DNA of 64,000 nt from Bacteroides cutis (GTDB lineage: Bacteria; Bacteroidota; Bacteroidia; Bacteroidales; Bacteroidaceae): assembly GCF_900241005.1 (NCBI RefSeq), contig NZ_OEST01000002.1, positions 558,001 through 622,000 of the forward strand. The letters run 5' to 3'. The notes under the pieces were generated by a model. That model saw nothing but the letters and a program-made list of their open reading frames with translations. It was not told the DNA's origin and did no database searches. Both the position numbers and the translations under genes were made by a program. Below are positions 1-7,895 of this stretch, one piece after another (positions within the stretch are counted from its first letter, which is position 1; each line of letters begins with the position of its first letter).

Positions 1-316
1 TCGCCTTTTTCTCGGAAAAATGCAGCCTCAGTTCCTTCACGACTTGGTTGTAGTTCGTGCCTATCGCGCGGAACTGCGCATGAAAATCGGACAGTTTGGT
101 GTAGTAATCCACCAGCGTCTTGTCCACTTTCAGCACTTTGAACGGCTGCCCGAAGAAGTGCGCTTTCAGGAAGACCGACTTGGCGTAAACGCCCGACTTC
201 TCGAACATGGAGAGGAAACGGTTGTGTTCCTCCTCGCTGAAACGGACGGTGTAGCGGAACACCGCCGGATCGAGTTTGGGATTTCTCCCGCCTTTGTTTC
301 TTCTTTTTTCACTCAT
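1..316 (-). CDS. mobA: Conjugal transfer mobilization protein MobA, 5' part
   Basis: The first 105 codons of a minus-strand gene whose 3' end lies beyond the left edge. The protein starts MSEKRRNKGGRNPKLDP and continues with a basic, MobC/BtgA-like segment (VRFSEEEHNRFL, AIGTNYNQVVKEL). In CTnDOT-type elements this small protein is the relaxosome accessory factor encoded just ahead of the relaxase mobB, and it is transcribed away from the tra operon. The arrangement here matches. The ATG at 316 follows a short leader (CTAAATCCAAAGTAA) that also precedes traI and traN. Identification rests on the characteristic N-terminus and the position next to traA. Confidence 0.8.
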   Translation of the reverse strand, partial: MSEKRRNKGGRNPKLDPAVFRYTVRFSEEEHNRFLSMFEKSGVYAKSVFLKAHFFGQPFKVLKVDKTLVDYYTKLSDFHAQFRAIGTNYNQVVKELRLHFSEKKA

Positions 317-1025
317 ATTACTTTGGATTTAGCGGTTTGACGGCATAAGCCGCCGCTTCGAGGCACAGCACCGCAGGTTTGAGAGGCTTCCCGACTTCGG
401 AGGGTAAGCCCGCCCCCCTGCAAGGGCAAGGCGTTTTCGTGGCTGCTCAAAATATTTTGAGCGGCTGAAAACATACCTTGCTATGTTCAGGTGAACATAA
501 AAATCCGTCGGGGACGGATTGGGGGAATGCCTTTCAAACCCCGGGCTGCGCCACCTGCGGCGAACCCTGCCGTTCGGGTGCAAAGTTACGCCCTTAACGC
601 GGTATCGGACAGAGGCTTGACCCGGACAATCAGTGCCAACCGGCGCAACGTGCTGCCACTTGCCGGAGAAGTGATACAGATTCAAAAATATCCTTGTTTA
701 TTTGCAGCATGATTCAAGAAACGAACGATTTGAAGATATGGAAAAAGGAACTTTCAGATACCCGGCAAACCGCTTCGGCGGATATTTGCCAAACCGAATA
801 TCCGAACCGTCGGATACCCGGTTTTCCAGTGACGTGGTGATTCACGGATTCAATGACTTCATGACGCAATGCCGTCATTCACCGGTTATCCGAATCCCGG
901 CTTCGCCATTGAAGCGGATACGTGACGGACCGCCCGGATAATGATTCACGGACGCGGATATGTATGTCACCGCTTCCGTACAGGAACAGGAAAACAATTT
1001 ATCAACCATTAAAAGCAATAGAACC
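317..1025. other. mob-tra intergenic region, probable oriT and control region
   Basis: No convincing gene is present between the divergent mobA and traA. Three hairpins lie close together: the perfect palindrome GCTCAAAATATTTTGAGC at 445-462, TATGTTCAGGTGAACATA at 482-499 (8-bp arms), and AATCCGT/ACGGATT at 502-520. A G/C-rich CCCTGCAAGGG hairpin lies just before them near 416-426. The right half (about 775-960) carries many CGGAT or ATCCG motifs. In CTnDOT-type elements oriT sits next to mobA, so the hairpin cluster is the best candidate. The nick site cannot be assigned from sequence alone. Confidence 0.5.
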
Positions 1026-1787
1026 ATGAGTAATGAAATCTTCGTTGCATTCGCAACACAAAAGGGAGGTATTGGAAAATCGACCGTCACGGCTCTTGCC
1101 GCCAGCTACCTCCACAACGTGCAAGGTCACAATGTCGCCGTCATAGATTGCGACGCCCCGCAACACAGCATCCACGGACTGCGTGAACGTGAAACGAAAC
1201 TTATCGACGAGAGCCTCTATTTCAAGGCACTCGCGTGTGACCACTTCCGCAAAATAAAAAAGAACGCCTATCCGGTCATTGCAAGCGACGCCCTCAACGC
1301 CCTTGACGATGCCGAAAGGATGCTTGCCGAAGAAGATGCGAAACCGGACATCGTGTTCTTCGATATGCCGGGAACGCTGAAAAGCAACGGTGTGGTAAAG
1401 ACCCTCTCACAGATGGATTACATCTTCGCGCCCATGAGTGCCGACCGCTTTGTCGTGGAAAGCACCCTGCAATTCGCCGTGATGTTCCGTGACAACCTCA
1501 TGACGACGGGGCAGGCGAAAACAAAAGGGCTGTACCTGTTCTGGACGATGGTGGACGGCAGGGAGAAGAACGGGCTGTACGACCTGTATGAAGATGTGAT
1601 TGCCGAAATGGGGTTGTCGGTGTTGTCCACCCGCCTGCCCGACAGCAAGAAGTTCCGGCGTGACCTCTCGGAAGAGCGCAAGAGCGTATTCCGCTCTACC
1701 ATCTTCCCGATGGATGTGTCCCTTCTGAAAGGGAGCGGTATCCGTGAGTTCTCGGAAGAAATCAGCCGTATCATCAAACCTCAATGA
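1026..1787 (+). CDS. traA: TraA, ParA/MinD-family conjugal transfer ATPase
   Basis: A ParA-like P-loop ATPase of about 253 residues. The deviant Walker A box lies near the N-terminus (ATQKGGIGKSTVTALAA), followed by a switch region around IDCDAPQHS and a Walker B-like strand (DIVFFDMPG). The ATG at 1026 was chosen because it places the MSNEIFVAFATQKGG beta-strand directly at the start, as in the family. An upstream in-frame ATG at 960 would add 22 unconserved residues. It is the first gene of the tra operon and overlaps the next gene by four bases (ATGA). In CTnDOT elements TraA is a cytoplasmic factor needed for normal transfer; its exact role is not settled. Confidence 0.88.
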   Translation: MSNEIFVAFATQKGGIGKSTVTALAASYLHNVQGHNVAVIDCDAPQHSIHGLRERETKLIDESLYFKALACDHFRKIKKNAYPVIASDALNALDDAERMLAEEDAKPDIVFFDMPGTLKSNGVVKTLSQMDYIFAPMSADRFVVESTLQFAVMFRDNLMTTGQAKTKGLYLFWTMVDGREKNGLYDLYEDVIAEMGLSVLSTRLPDSKKFRRDLSEERKSVFRSTIFPMDVSLLKGSGIREFSEEISRIIKPQ

Positions 1788-2230
1788 GCATGGGCAGCAG
1801 GAAAGTGAACACCGAAGGCATTGACGAGGAACTGTTGATAGCCTCCATCGGCAGGCGCAAGCAGGACGGGACTCTGTACCGCGCACAGGAGCCGCCCGTG
1901 CCTGCCCCCGAAGAAGAGAGCGTCCCGGAAACGGAACCACCGCCCACGGCATCCCCGTCAAGGGAGAAGGTGCAGAAAGACATCGCCCGCCGCAAACGGC
2001 AAGAGGACGACTATTCCGGTCTGTTCCTCCGCCGCAACGAGATAAAGACACGCCAGTGCGTCTATATCAGCCGGGACGTACACAGCAAGATTCTTAAAAT
2101 CGTGAATGACATCGCCGGACGGGAAATCTCGGTAGGCGGCTACGTGGACACCGTGCTGCGCCAACATCTGGAACAGCACAAGGAGAAAATAAACGAACTG
2201 TACAAGAAACAACGTGAAGACTTAATTTGA
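1784..2230 (+). CDS. traB: TraB-type DUF3408 protein
   Basis: A 148-residue soluble protein. An acidic, proline-rich linker at about residues 35-65 precedes a C-terminal DUF3408 domain: RRNEIKTRQCVYISRDVHSKILKIV, then VGGYVDTVLRQHLEQHKEKINELYKKQ. The domain resembles a ribbon-helix-helix-like fold, suggesting DNA binding, though this is inference. It starts inside the traA stop codon (ATGA), so the two are probably translationally coupled. Its stop lies right beside the IS110 remnant, yet the last residues (ELYKKQREDLI) look like a natural family C-terminus, so the gene appears intact. Confidence 0.8.
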   Translation: MSMGSRKVNTEGIDEELLIASIGRRKQDGTLYRAQEPPVPAPEEESVPETEPPPTASPSREKVQKDIARRKRQEDDYSGLFLRRNEIKTRQCVYISRDVHSKILKIVNDIAGREISVGGYVDTVLRQHLEQHKEKINELYKKQREDLI

Positions 2231-2340
2231 ATATGAACACCTTTGGTCGTGTTCTTGAAAGTCTTGGTCTTACTGTTCTTGGCAGAAGAATAAGCCACGA
2301 CGAAAGTAGCCTTACTGACATCAATTCCAACGTAGGTCAT
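2231..2340 (-). pseudogene. IS110-family transposase, N-terminal fragment
   Basis: Reading the minus strand from the ATG at 2340 gives MTYVGIDVSKATFVVAYSS followed by about 18 more in-frame residues. This is the typical start of an IS110 DEDD transposase, with the first catalytic Asp in GIDVSK. The similarity stops at about 2231, where the reading frame runs into the 3' end of traB on the opposite strand. Only about 37 of the roughly 330 residues of the family remain, so this is a dead fragment left by deletion. It sits in the tra operon in the antisense orientation. Confidence 0.75.
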
Positions 2341-2530
2341 AGTCTTAACAATTTATTGAGACAACATCTATACATCTTGAACCACCATTGCGAATGCGGG
2401 GTCAAAAGCCCATTGAACTATCCGGTTTCTGATGTAAAAGTGTGGGGGCAGAACATATTCTACGGTCTTTTTGACTAATGGATACTCGGTCTTATTCCAC
2501 ACTTTGATGTTGAATGTTTATGCAAAAGTA
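2341..2530 (-). mobile_element. IS110 left-end noncoding remnant, possible bridge-RNA region
   Basis: About 190 noncoding bases lie upstream of the transposase fragment, before the traC leader. In the IS110 group this upstream segment encodes the bridge RNA. A long-range stem is visible: AAAGTGTGG at 2437-2445 pairs with CCACACTTT at 2497-2505 and encloses about 51 bases. The outer boundary is uncertain; 2530 is where sequence typical of a tra gene leader seems to resume. The assignment as bridge-RNA DNA is inferred from position and structure only. Confidence 0.45.
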
Positions 2531-2550
2531 TAAAGAGTAAATAATATACA

Positions 2551-2910
2551 ATGGATATGAATCAGGAAAAGAATCAGAAAAACAGAAGTCCGCACCATGA
2601 CGGCGGAGGTTTGCTTGCCCAAGTGCAGGCGAGTGTGGAAATCCTGTCGCCCGTGCCGGTAGGCGGCAAATGCAGAGAAAAGGACTATGAACGGCTTTTC
2701 ATCCGTGAACCCGAAGTAAAGGCACGCGAGGGGAAGATGGCATACGTGCGCCCGGAGTATCACGACCGCATCATGCGCATAACCCGTGTAATCGGGCATG
2801 ACAGGCTTTCGCTGTCCGCCTACATCGACCATGTGCTTACACACCACTTCAACCAGTGCGAAGAGGCGATAAAGAGCCTTTACGCCCGGAATTACGACGC
2901 AGTATTTTAA
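2551..2910 (+). CDS. traC: TraC-type DUF3408 protein
   Basis: A 119-residue DUF3408 protein. The N-terminal 40 residues are polar and probably disordered. The conserved part runs from REKDYERLFIREPEVKAREGKMAYVRPEYHDRIMRI to LSLSAYIDHVLTHHFNQCEEAIKSLYARNY. It parallels TraB and the following small gene, so the operon encodes three related proteins in a row. The ATG at 2551 is the first start after the IS110 remnant. Because the IS end lies directly upstream, transcription from traA must read through antisense IS sequence to reach this gene. Cytoplasmic; function within CTn transfer unknown. Confidence 0.75.
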   Translation: MDMNQEKNQKNRSPHHDGGGLLAQVQASVEILSPVPVGGKCREKDYERLFIREPEVKAREGKMAYVRPEYHDRIMRITRVIGHDRLSLSAYIDHVLTHHFNQCEEAIKSLYARNYDAVF

Positions 2911-2929
2911 TCATCAAAAAGAAAAAGAA

Positions 2930-3172
2930 ATGAGAAGAAAAAAGAATGATTATCGTGCCTTCCTGAAAAAATCAGGTTTCAAGGCAAGGGAAGGGAAACA
3001 AGTGTCCATCAGCAAAGAGACCCATGACAAGGTTGCCATGATTGTCCGCTGGCTGGGTGATGGTGAAGTCACAATGGCCGACTTCACTGAGAACGTGGTA
3101 AGCGAGTTTCTCCGTACACACCGTGACGAACTGAACCGTATGTTAAACGCAGTCCCCAGAGTAGAATTATGA
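2930..3172 (+). CDS. Small DUF3408 protein
   Basis: An 80-residue protein with the same core as its two upstream neighbours: YRAFLKKSGFKAREGKQVSISKETHDKVAMIVRWL, then VTMADFTENVVSEFLRTHRDELNRM. It lacks the long N-terminal linker, so it is a minimal DUF3408 domain. The spacing and the shared FKAREGK / VKAREGK motif point to tandem duplication in the operon. It overlaps the following traD start by four bases (ATGA). Probably a nucleic-acid-binding accessory protein, by fold resemblance only. Confidence 0.7.
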   Translation: MRRKKNDYRAFLKKSGFKAREGKQVSISKETHDKVAMIVRWLGDGEVTMADFTENVVSEFLRTHRDELNRMLNAVPRVEL

Positions 3173-3885
3173 ACATGACTGACATTCTCCTGACCGTATC
3201 GGTCGGCTGCAACCTGTGGTTCCTGTTCCTGCTGCTCTACGACCGCATCATGGAAACGAGATTCGTCCGCTTCCTTAAAGGCATTGCCGGGTTTTGGCGG
3301 TCATTGGGCGGCACGGAGGTGAAGCAGGAAACGGCACGGGAAACACCTCCCGGAGAAACATCGGACATCATCGGCAGGAGCCATTTCAAGATGGCATCAA
3401 CCCGGACAACCGCTGCCATACTGACGCAAGAAGCCGCCACTTCGAAAAAAGGCATTGAGCTGTCGGAGGAAGAGGCTACTTTTGACGATGGAAACACGGA
3501 AACCGTGTCCCACCCGGCACAAGTCCCGGAGGAAAAACTCGATGAAACCTTCACGAGCATCCCGCCTTCGGAACTGGAGTTCGGGGAGGATGAACCGGAG
3601 GACGGAACGCCCGACACACCGAGAGCTACGGGAAGCAGTTTTGACGAGATAGACGATGCGGTCAGGGCAGCCAAGAACCCGGAAGCGACAACGGCAGAAC
3701 GGGAACGTGCGGCAAAGGTCTTCTCCGATATGGAAGGAACGGAACTGTACGAGAAACTGATGTCCGGCTCGACGGAACTGAGCATCCGTATCAAGGGGCT
3801 TATCGAAGTCCGGCTGAAGAAGCCGAAAAAGGAATTTACCGTACCCGACAACATTGACGAGTTCAATATCCGGGACTATGTATAA
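3169..3885 (+). CDS. traD: TraD, membrane-anchored conjugal transfer protein
   Basis: A 238-residue protein with one N-terminal membrane helix (about residues 5-22, ILLTVSVGCNLWFLFLLLY). A long, highly acidic and Thr/Ser/Pro-rich middle follows (about 60-150), then a more ordered C-terminal part (DDAVRAAKNPEATTAERERAAKVFSDMEGTELYEKL). It matches the CTnDOT TraD layout and position between the DUF3408 genes and traE. The low-complexity centre explains large open frames on the opposite strand, which are not genes. Function in transfer not known in detail. Confidence 0.75.
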   Translation: MNMTDILLTVSVGCNLWFLFLLLYDRIMETRFVRFLKGIAGFWRSLGGTEVKQETARETPPGETSDIIGRSHFKMASTRTTAAILTQEAATSKKGIELSEEEATFDDGNTETVSHPAQVPEEKLDETFTSIPPSELEFGEDEPEDGTPDTPRATGSSFDEIDDAVRAAKNPEATTAERERAAKVFSDMEGTELYEKLMSGSTELSIRIKGLIEVRLKKPKKEFTVPDNIDEFNIRDYV

Positions 3886-4085
3886 CGGCTAAAAAAGAGT
3901 GGAAATGAAAACGTAAGACGGCATCACACCATGCGCACGGCAGTACAAGGTACAGCCAACCCGCAACGGACACACCCAAGTCCGTGGAAACAAACGGGCA
4001 ACCACTAAACCAAAGTAAAGTAATCAAGTATCAACCGCCCGAAAAAGGACTATCCACCCTTTGGACGGCACAAAAAGAACAGTTT

Positions 4086-4397
4086 ATGAATAAGAACATC
4101 AGACAAAAGTTCATCATCTCTGCGGCACTTATGATTGCCGCAACCGCCTCCGCATTTGCGCAGGGAAACGGCATCGCAGGCATCAACGAAGCCACCTCTA
4201 TGGTGAGTTCGTATTTTGACCCCGGCACGAAACTTATCTATGCCATCGGCGCGGTGGTCGGTCTTATCGGAGGCGTAAAAGTCTATGGCAAGTTTTCATC
4301 CGGCGACCCGGATACCTCGAAAACCGCAGCCTCGTGGTTCGGCGCATGTATTTTTTTAATTGTAGCTGCGACTATCCTGCGCTCATTCTTCCTTTAA
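4086..4397 (+). CDS. traE: TraE, DUF4134 family (VirB2-like small membrane protein)
   Basis: A 103-residue protein with a cleavable signal peptide (FIISAALMIAATASAFAQ, cleavage expected after AFA-Q). Two hydrophobic helices follow (LIYAIGAVVGLIGGVKVYG and WFGACIFLIVAATILRSFFL). The size, signal peptide and two-helix layout are pilin-like, and DUF4134 proteins occupy the VirB2 place in Bacteroides CTns. The ATG at 4086 was chosen because the signal peptide begins there; upstream in-frame codons give no conserved sequence. A 200-bp gap to traD holds only a partial copy (4001-4018) of the leader repeat seen before traI and traN. Confidence 0.85.
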   Translation: MNKNIRQKFIISAALMIAATASAFAQGNGIAGINEATSMVSSYFDPGTKLIYAIGAVVGLIGGVKVYGKFSSGDPDTSKTAASWFGACIFLIVAATILRSFFL

Positions 4398-4407
4398 TAA
4401 ACAATGT

Positions 4408-4740
4408 ATGGCTGAATACCCGATAAACAAGGGTATCGGTCGTCCGGTCGAGTTCAAGGGTCTAAAGGCTCAGTACCTCTTCATCTTCTGCGGAGGCCTG
4501 CTGGCACTCTTCATCCTGTTCGTCATCCTCTATATGGTCGGCATCGACCAGTGGATATGTATCGGCTTCGGCGCGGCATCGTCTTCCGTCCTCGTATGGC
4601 AGACCTTCGCGCTGAACGCCCGGTACGGCGAACACGGGCTTATGAAATTAGGAGCTATAAGGAGCCATCCCCGATACCTTATCAACCGGCGGCGGATCAC
4701 CCGATTATTCAAACGGCAACGAAAGGAAGAAACGACATGA
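4408..4740 (+). CDS. traF: TraF, DUF4133 family (VirB3-like)
   Basis: A 110-residue inner-membrane protein with two adjacent hydrophobic segments (YLFIFCGGLLALFILFVILYMVG and WICIGFGAASSSVLVWQTFAL), then a basic cytoplasmic tail. The motif INKGIGRPVEFKGLKAQYL is typical of DUF4133. It lies ten bases after traE and overlaps traG by four bases (ATGA). The order VirB2-like, VirB3-like, VirB4-like is the usual type IV secretion order and supports the call. Confidence 0.87.
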   Translation: MAEYPINKGIGRPVEFKGLKAQYLFIFCGGLLALFILFVILYMVGIDQWICIGFGAASSSVLVWQTFALNARYGEHGLMKLGAIRSHPRYLINRRRITRLFKRQRKEETT

Positions 4741-7238
4741 GAAATACATCCAAAATGACAACACTGGAAAACAAGTTCCCCCTGCTGGCTGTGGAACATG
4801 GCTGCATCATTTCCAAAGACGCCGACATCACGGTGGCTTTTGAGGTGGAACTGCCGGAGCTTTATACCGTGACGGGCGCGGAGTACGAGGCGATACACGG
4901 CTGCTGGTGCAAGGCTATCAAGGTACTGCCGGACTTCTGCGTCGTGCATAAGCAGGACTGGTTCATCAAGGAACGCTACAAGCCGGAGTTACAGAAAGAC
5001 GACATGAGTTTCTTGAGCCGTTCATTTGAACGACACTTCAACGAGCGTCCGTACCTGAAACACTCCTGCTACCTCTACCTGACCAAGACGACAAAGGAGC
5101 GTAACCGGATGCAGAGCAATTTCAGCACGCTGTGCCGTGGGCATATCATCCCGAAGGAGCTGGACAAGGAAACCGCCGGGAAGTTCATGGAGGCCGCTGA
5201 ACAGTTCGAGCGCATCATGAACGACAGCGGCTTCGTGAGACTCCGCCGCCTCTCCATCGATGAGATTGTCGGGACGGAGAAGTCCGCCGGGCTGATAGAG
5301 CGTTACTTCTCGCTCATGCCTGAAGGCGACACGACCTTGCAGGACATCGACCTCTCGGCAAAGGAAATGCGCATCGGCGACAACCGCCTGTGCCTGCACA
5401 CCCTCTCCGACGCGGAGGATATGCCCGGAAAGGTGGCTACCGACATCCGCTACGAGAAACTCTCCACCGACCGCTCGGACTGCCGTCTCTCCTTCGCCTC
5501 ACCCGTGGGGCTGCTGCTCTCCTGCAACCACATCTACAACCAGTATGTGATTATCGACAACAGCGAGGAAAATTTACAGAAGTTCGAGAAGTCCGCGAGG
5601 AATATGCAGTCGCTATCCCGATACAGCCGGAGCAACAGCATCAACCGCGAGTGGATAGACCAGTACCTGAACGAAGCCCATTCCTACGGGCTGACATCGG
5701 TACGGGCGCACTTCAACGTCATGGCGTGGAGCGATGACACGGAGGAACTGAAACATATCAAGAACGACGTGGGCAGCCAGCTGGCGAGCATGGAGTGCGT
5801 GCCGCGCCACAACACCATCGACTGCCCGACGCTCTACTGGGCGGCGATGCCCGGCAACGCGGCGGACTTCCCGGCGGAAGAGAGTTTCCACACCTTCATC
5901 GAGCAGGCTGTGTGCCTCTTTACGGAGGAAACTAACTACCGCAGTTCGCTATCGCCCTTCGGTATCAAGATGGTGGACAGGCTAACGGGAAAGCCGCTGC
6001 ACCTCGACATCTCTGACCTGCCGATGAAGCGGGGCATCACCACCAACCGCAACAAGTTCGTATTAGGTCCTTCGGGCAGCGGCAAATCCTTCTTTATGAA
6101 CCACCTCGTGAGGCAATACTACGAGCAGGGTACGCACGTAGTGCTGGTGGACACGGGAAACTCCTATCAGGGCTTGTGCGAGATGATCCGGCGCAAAACA
6201 AACGGGGCGGACGGCGTGTACTTCACCTACACGGAGGAGAAACCGATTTCGTTCAACCCGTTCTACACCGATGATTACGTGTTCGACGTGGAGAAGAAGG
6301 ACAGTATCAAGACATTGCTGCTGACGCTCTGGAAGTCGGAGGACGACAAAGTGACGAAGACGGAGAGCGGCGAACTGGGCAGTGCGGTGAACGCCTATAT
6401 CGAGTGTATCAGGGCTGACAGGAGCATCATCCCCTCGTTCAACACCTTCTACGAGTATATGCGTGACGACTACCGCCGCGAACTGGCAGAACGTGAGATA
6501 AAGGTGGAGAAGTCCGATTTCAACATCGACAATATGCTCACCACCATGCGGCAGTATTACCGGGGAGGACGCTACGACTTCCTGCTCAACTCCACGGAGA
6601 ACATCGACCTGCTCGGCAAGCGGTTCATTGTCTTCGAAATTGACAGTATTAAGGAAAATCGCGAACTTTTCCCTGTGGTAACAATCATCATCATGGAAGC
6701 CTTCATCAACAAGATGCGCCGTCTGAAAGGCGTGCGCAAACAGCTGATAGTGGAAGAGGCTTGGAAGGCTCTCTCTTCGGCGAACATGGCTGAGTACCTG
6801 CGCTATATGTACAAGACCGTGCGCAAGTATTACGGGGAGGCAATCGTGGTGACGCAGGAGGTGGACGACATCATTTCCTCGCCCGTCGTCAAGGAGAGCA
6901 TCATCAATAATTCCGACTGCAAGATACTCCTCGACCAGCGGAAGTACATGAACAAGTTTGATGCCATACAGTCCCTGTTGGGGCTGACGGAGAAGGAGAA
7001 GTCGCAGATACTCTCCATCAACATGGCGAACAACCCGTCAAGGCTCTACAAGGAAGTCTGGATCGGACTGGGCGGCACGCAGTCGGCGGTCTATGCCACC
7101 GAAGTTAGTGCTGAAGAGTATCTGGCGTACACCACTGAAGAAACGGAGAAGGTGGAGGTTTACCGTCTGGCGGAGCAGCTGGGCGGCGACATCGAAGCCG
7201 CCATCCGGCAGCTTGCCGAAAGACGAAGGAATAAGTAA
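4737..7238 (+). CDS. traG: TraG, VirB4-type conjugation ATPase
   Basis: An 833-residue VirB4-like motor ATPase of the mating channel. The N-terminal 430 residues form the divergent VirB4 domain. The Walker A box GPSGSGKS lies at about residues 444-451 and is followed by LVDTGNSYQGLCEMI. The Walker B region is LIVEEAWKALSSANMAEYL, with a later motif VTQEVDDIISSP. The start at 4737 lies within the traF stop codon. An upstream in-frame ATG would run through traF and was rejected. Length and motifs match CTnDOT TraG, and all visible ATPase motifs are intact. Confidence 0.93.
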   Translation: MRNTSKMTTLENKFPLLAVEHGCIISKDADITVAFEVELPELYTVTGAEYEAIHGCWCKAIKVLPDFCVVHKQDWFIKERYKPELQKDDMSFLSRSFERHFNERPYLKHSCYLYLTKTTKERNRMQSNFSTLCRGHIIPKELDKETAGKFMEAAEQFERIMNDSGFVRLRRLSIDEIVGTEKSAGLIERYFSLMPEGDTTLQDIDLSAKEMRIGDNRLCLHTLSDAEDMPGKVATDIRYEKLSTDRSDCRLSFASPVGLLLSCNHIYNQYVIIDNSEENLQKFEKSARNMQSLSRYSRSNSINREWIDQYLNEAHSYGLTSVRAHFNVMAWSDDTEELKHIKNDVGSQLASMECVPRHNTIDCPTLYWAAMPGNAADFPAEESFHTFIEQAVCLFTEETNYRSSLSPFGIKMVDRLTGKPLHLDISDLPMKRGITTNRNKFVLGPSGSGKSFFMNHLVRQYYEQGTHVVLVDTGNSYQGLCEMIRRKTNGADGVYFTYTEEKPISFNPFYTDDYVFDVEKKDSIKTLLLTLWKSEDDKVTKTESGELGSAVNAYIECIRADRSIIPSFNTFYEYMRDDYRRELAEREIKVEKSDFNIDNMLTTMRQYYRGGRYDFLLNSTENIDLLGKRFIVFEIDSIKENRELFPVVTIIIMEAFINKMRRLKGVRKQLIVEEAWKALSSANMAEYLRYMYKTVRKYYGEAIVVTQEVDDIISSPVVKESIINNSDCKILLDQRKYMNKFDAIQSLLGLTEKEKSQILSINMANNPSRLYKEVWIGLGGTQSAVYATEVSAEEYLAYTTEETEKVEVYRLAEQLGGDIEAAIRQLAERRRNK

Positions 7239-7265
7239 AAACAGATTCATCAACTAAAAAAGAAA

Positions 7266-7655
7266 ATGCGTATGAGTATATCAAGAACGAAAATGCTGCA
7301 AGTCAGCAAGTGTTTAATCGGGCTGGCGGTCATGATGCTGCAATCCTGCGATGTAGCGGACAATCGCCGTGATCTGCTTTGCGGGAACTGGGAAAGTGTG
7401 GAAGGCAAGCCCGACGTGCTTATCTACAAGGAGGGCGAAGCCTATAAGGTGACGGTATTCAAGCGGAGCGGCATCCGCCGCAAACTAAAGCCGGAAACCT
7501 ATCTCTTGCAGGAGGAGAACGGCAACCTGTTCATGAACACCGGCTTCCGTATCGACGTGTCCTACAACGAAGCGACGGACATCCTGACCTTCTCGCCGAA
7601 CGGGGACTACGTGCGTGTGAATCCGAAACCGGACCATCCGATAAGCGAGCAATAA
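7266..7655 (+). CDS. DUF3876 family lipoprotein
   Basis: A 129-residue secreted lipoprotein. The N-terminus MLQVSKCLIGLAVMMLQSCDVADN contains a signal peptide and a lipobox (LQSC). The rest is a small beta-rich domain (CGNWESVEGKPDVLIYKEGEAYKVTVFK, FRIDVSYNEATDILTFSPNG) typical of DUF3876 proteins found between traG and traI in CTns. An alternative ATG at 7272 is equally possible. It probably lies in the outer-membrane or periplasmic part of the mating apparatus; no specific role is known. Confidence 0.75.
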   Translation: MRMSISRTKMLQVSKCLIGLAVMMLQSCDVADNRRDLLCGNWESVEGKPDVLIYKEGEAYKVTVFKRSGIRRKLKPETYLLQEENGNLFMNTGFRIDVSYNEATDILTFSPNGDYVRVNPKPDHPISEQ

Positions 7656-7660
7656 CGATA

Positions 7661-7680
7661 ACCACTAAAATCCAAAGTAA
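7661..7680 (+). repeat. tra leader repeat, copy before traI
   Basis: The 20-mer ACCACTAAAATCCAAAGTAA lies immediately before the traI start region. An identical copy ends at the A of the traN ATG (14207-14226). Shorter versions lie before mobA (minus strand, 318-335) and before traE (4001-4018). Because it abuts start codons in several genes it may act in translation initiation, which in Bacteroides does not rely on Shine-Dalgarno pairing. Confidence 0.6.
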
Positions 7681-7681
7681 C

Positions 7682-7895
7682 ATGAGAACAAGAATAACAT
7701 TTATTATCTGCCTGTGCCTGTTTGCAGTCGGCAGGGCAAGCGCACAGTGGGCGGTGATAGACCCGTCCAACATCGCGCAGAGCATCGTGAACACTTCCAA
7801 GAACGTGGTACACACTTCCACGACCGCCCAGAATATGATAAAAAATTTTCAAGAGACGGTGAAGATTTACGAGCAGGGCAAGAAGTATTACGACG
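7682..7895 (+). CDS. traI: TraI (DUF4141), exon 1
   Basis: First exon of traI: a signal peptide (RITFIICLCLFAVGRASAQ) followed by the start of the periplasmic DUF4141 domain (WAVIDPSNIAQSIVNTSKNVV ... KIYEQGKKYYD). The frame then runs into the group II intron and would stop after four intron codons. Joining this 214-nt exon to 10379-10794 gives exactly 630 nt, a 209-residue protein with the junction YYD-A-LKSVNN. That agrees with uninterrupted family members. TraI is a VirB5/TrbJ-like component of the mating apparatus. Confidence 0.85.

Noticed and set aside
20..340. Plus-strand open frame of 106 codons
   Set aside because: Antisense to mobA, whose minus-strand protein has clear family sequence.
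329..712. Open frames on both strands in the mob-tra gap
   Set aside because: They run through palindromes and GC-rich noncoding sequence and show no domain; the two strands give equally unremarkable proteins.
2227..2478. 83-codon plus-strand frame after traB
   Set aside because: It is antisense to the IS110 fragment and its noncoding end.
3237..3866. 209-codon minus-strand frame
   Set aside because: A shadow of the low-complexity traD middle region; Ser-rich without any domain.
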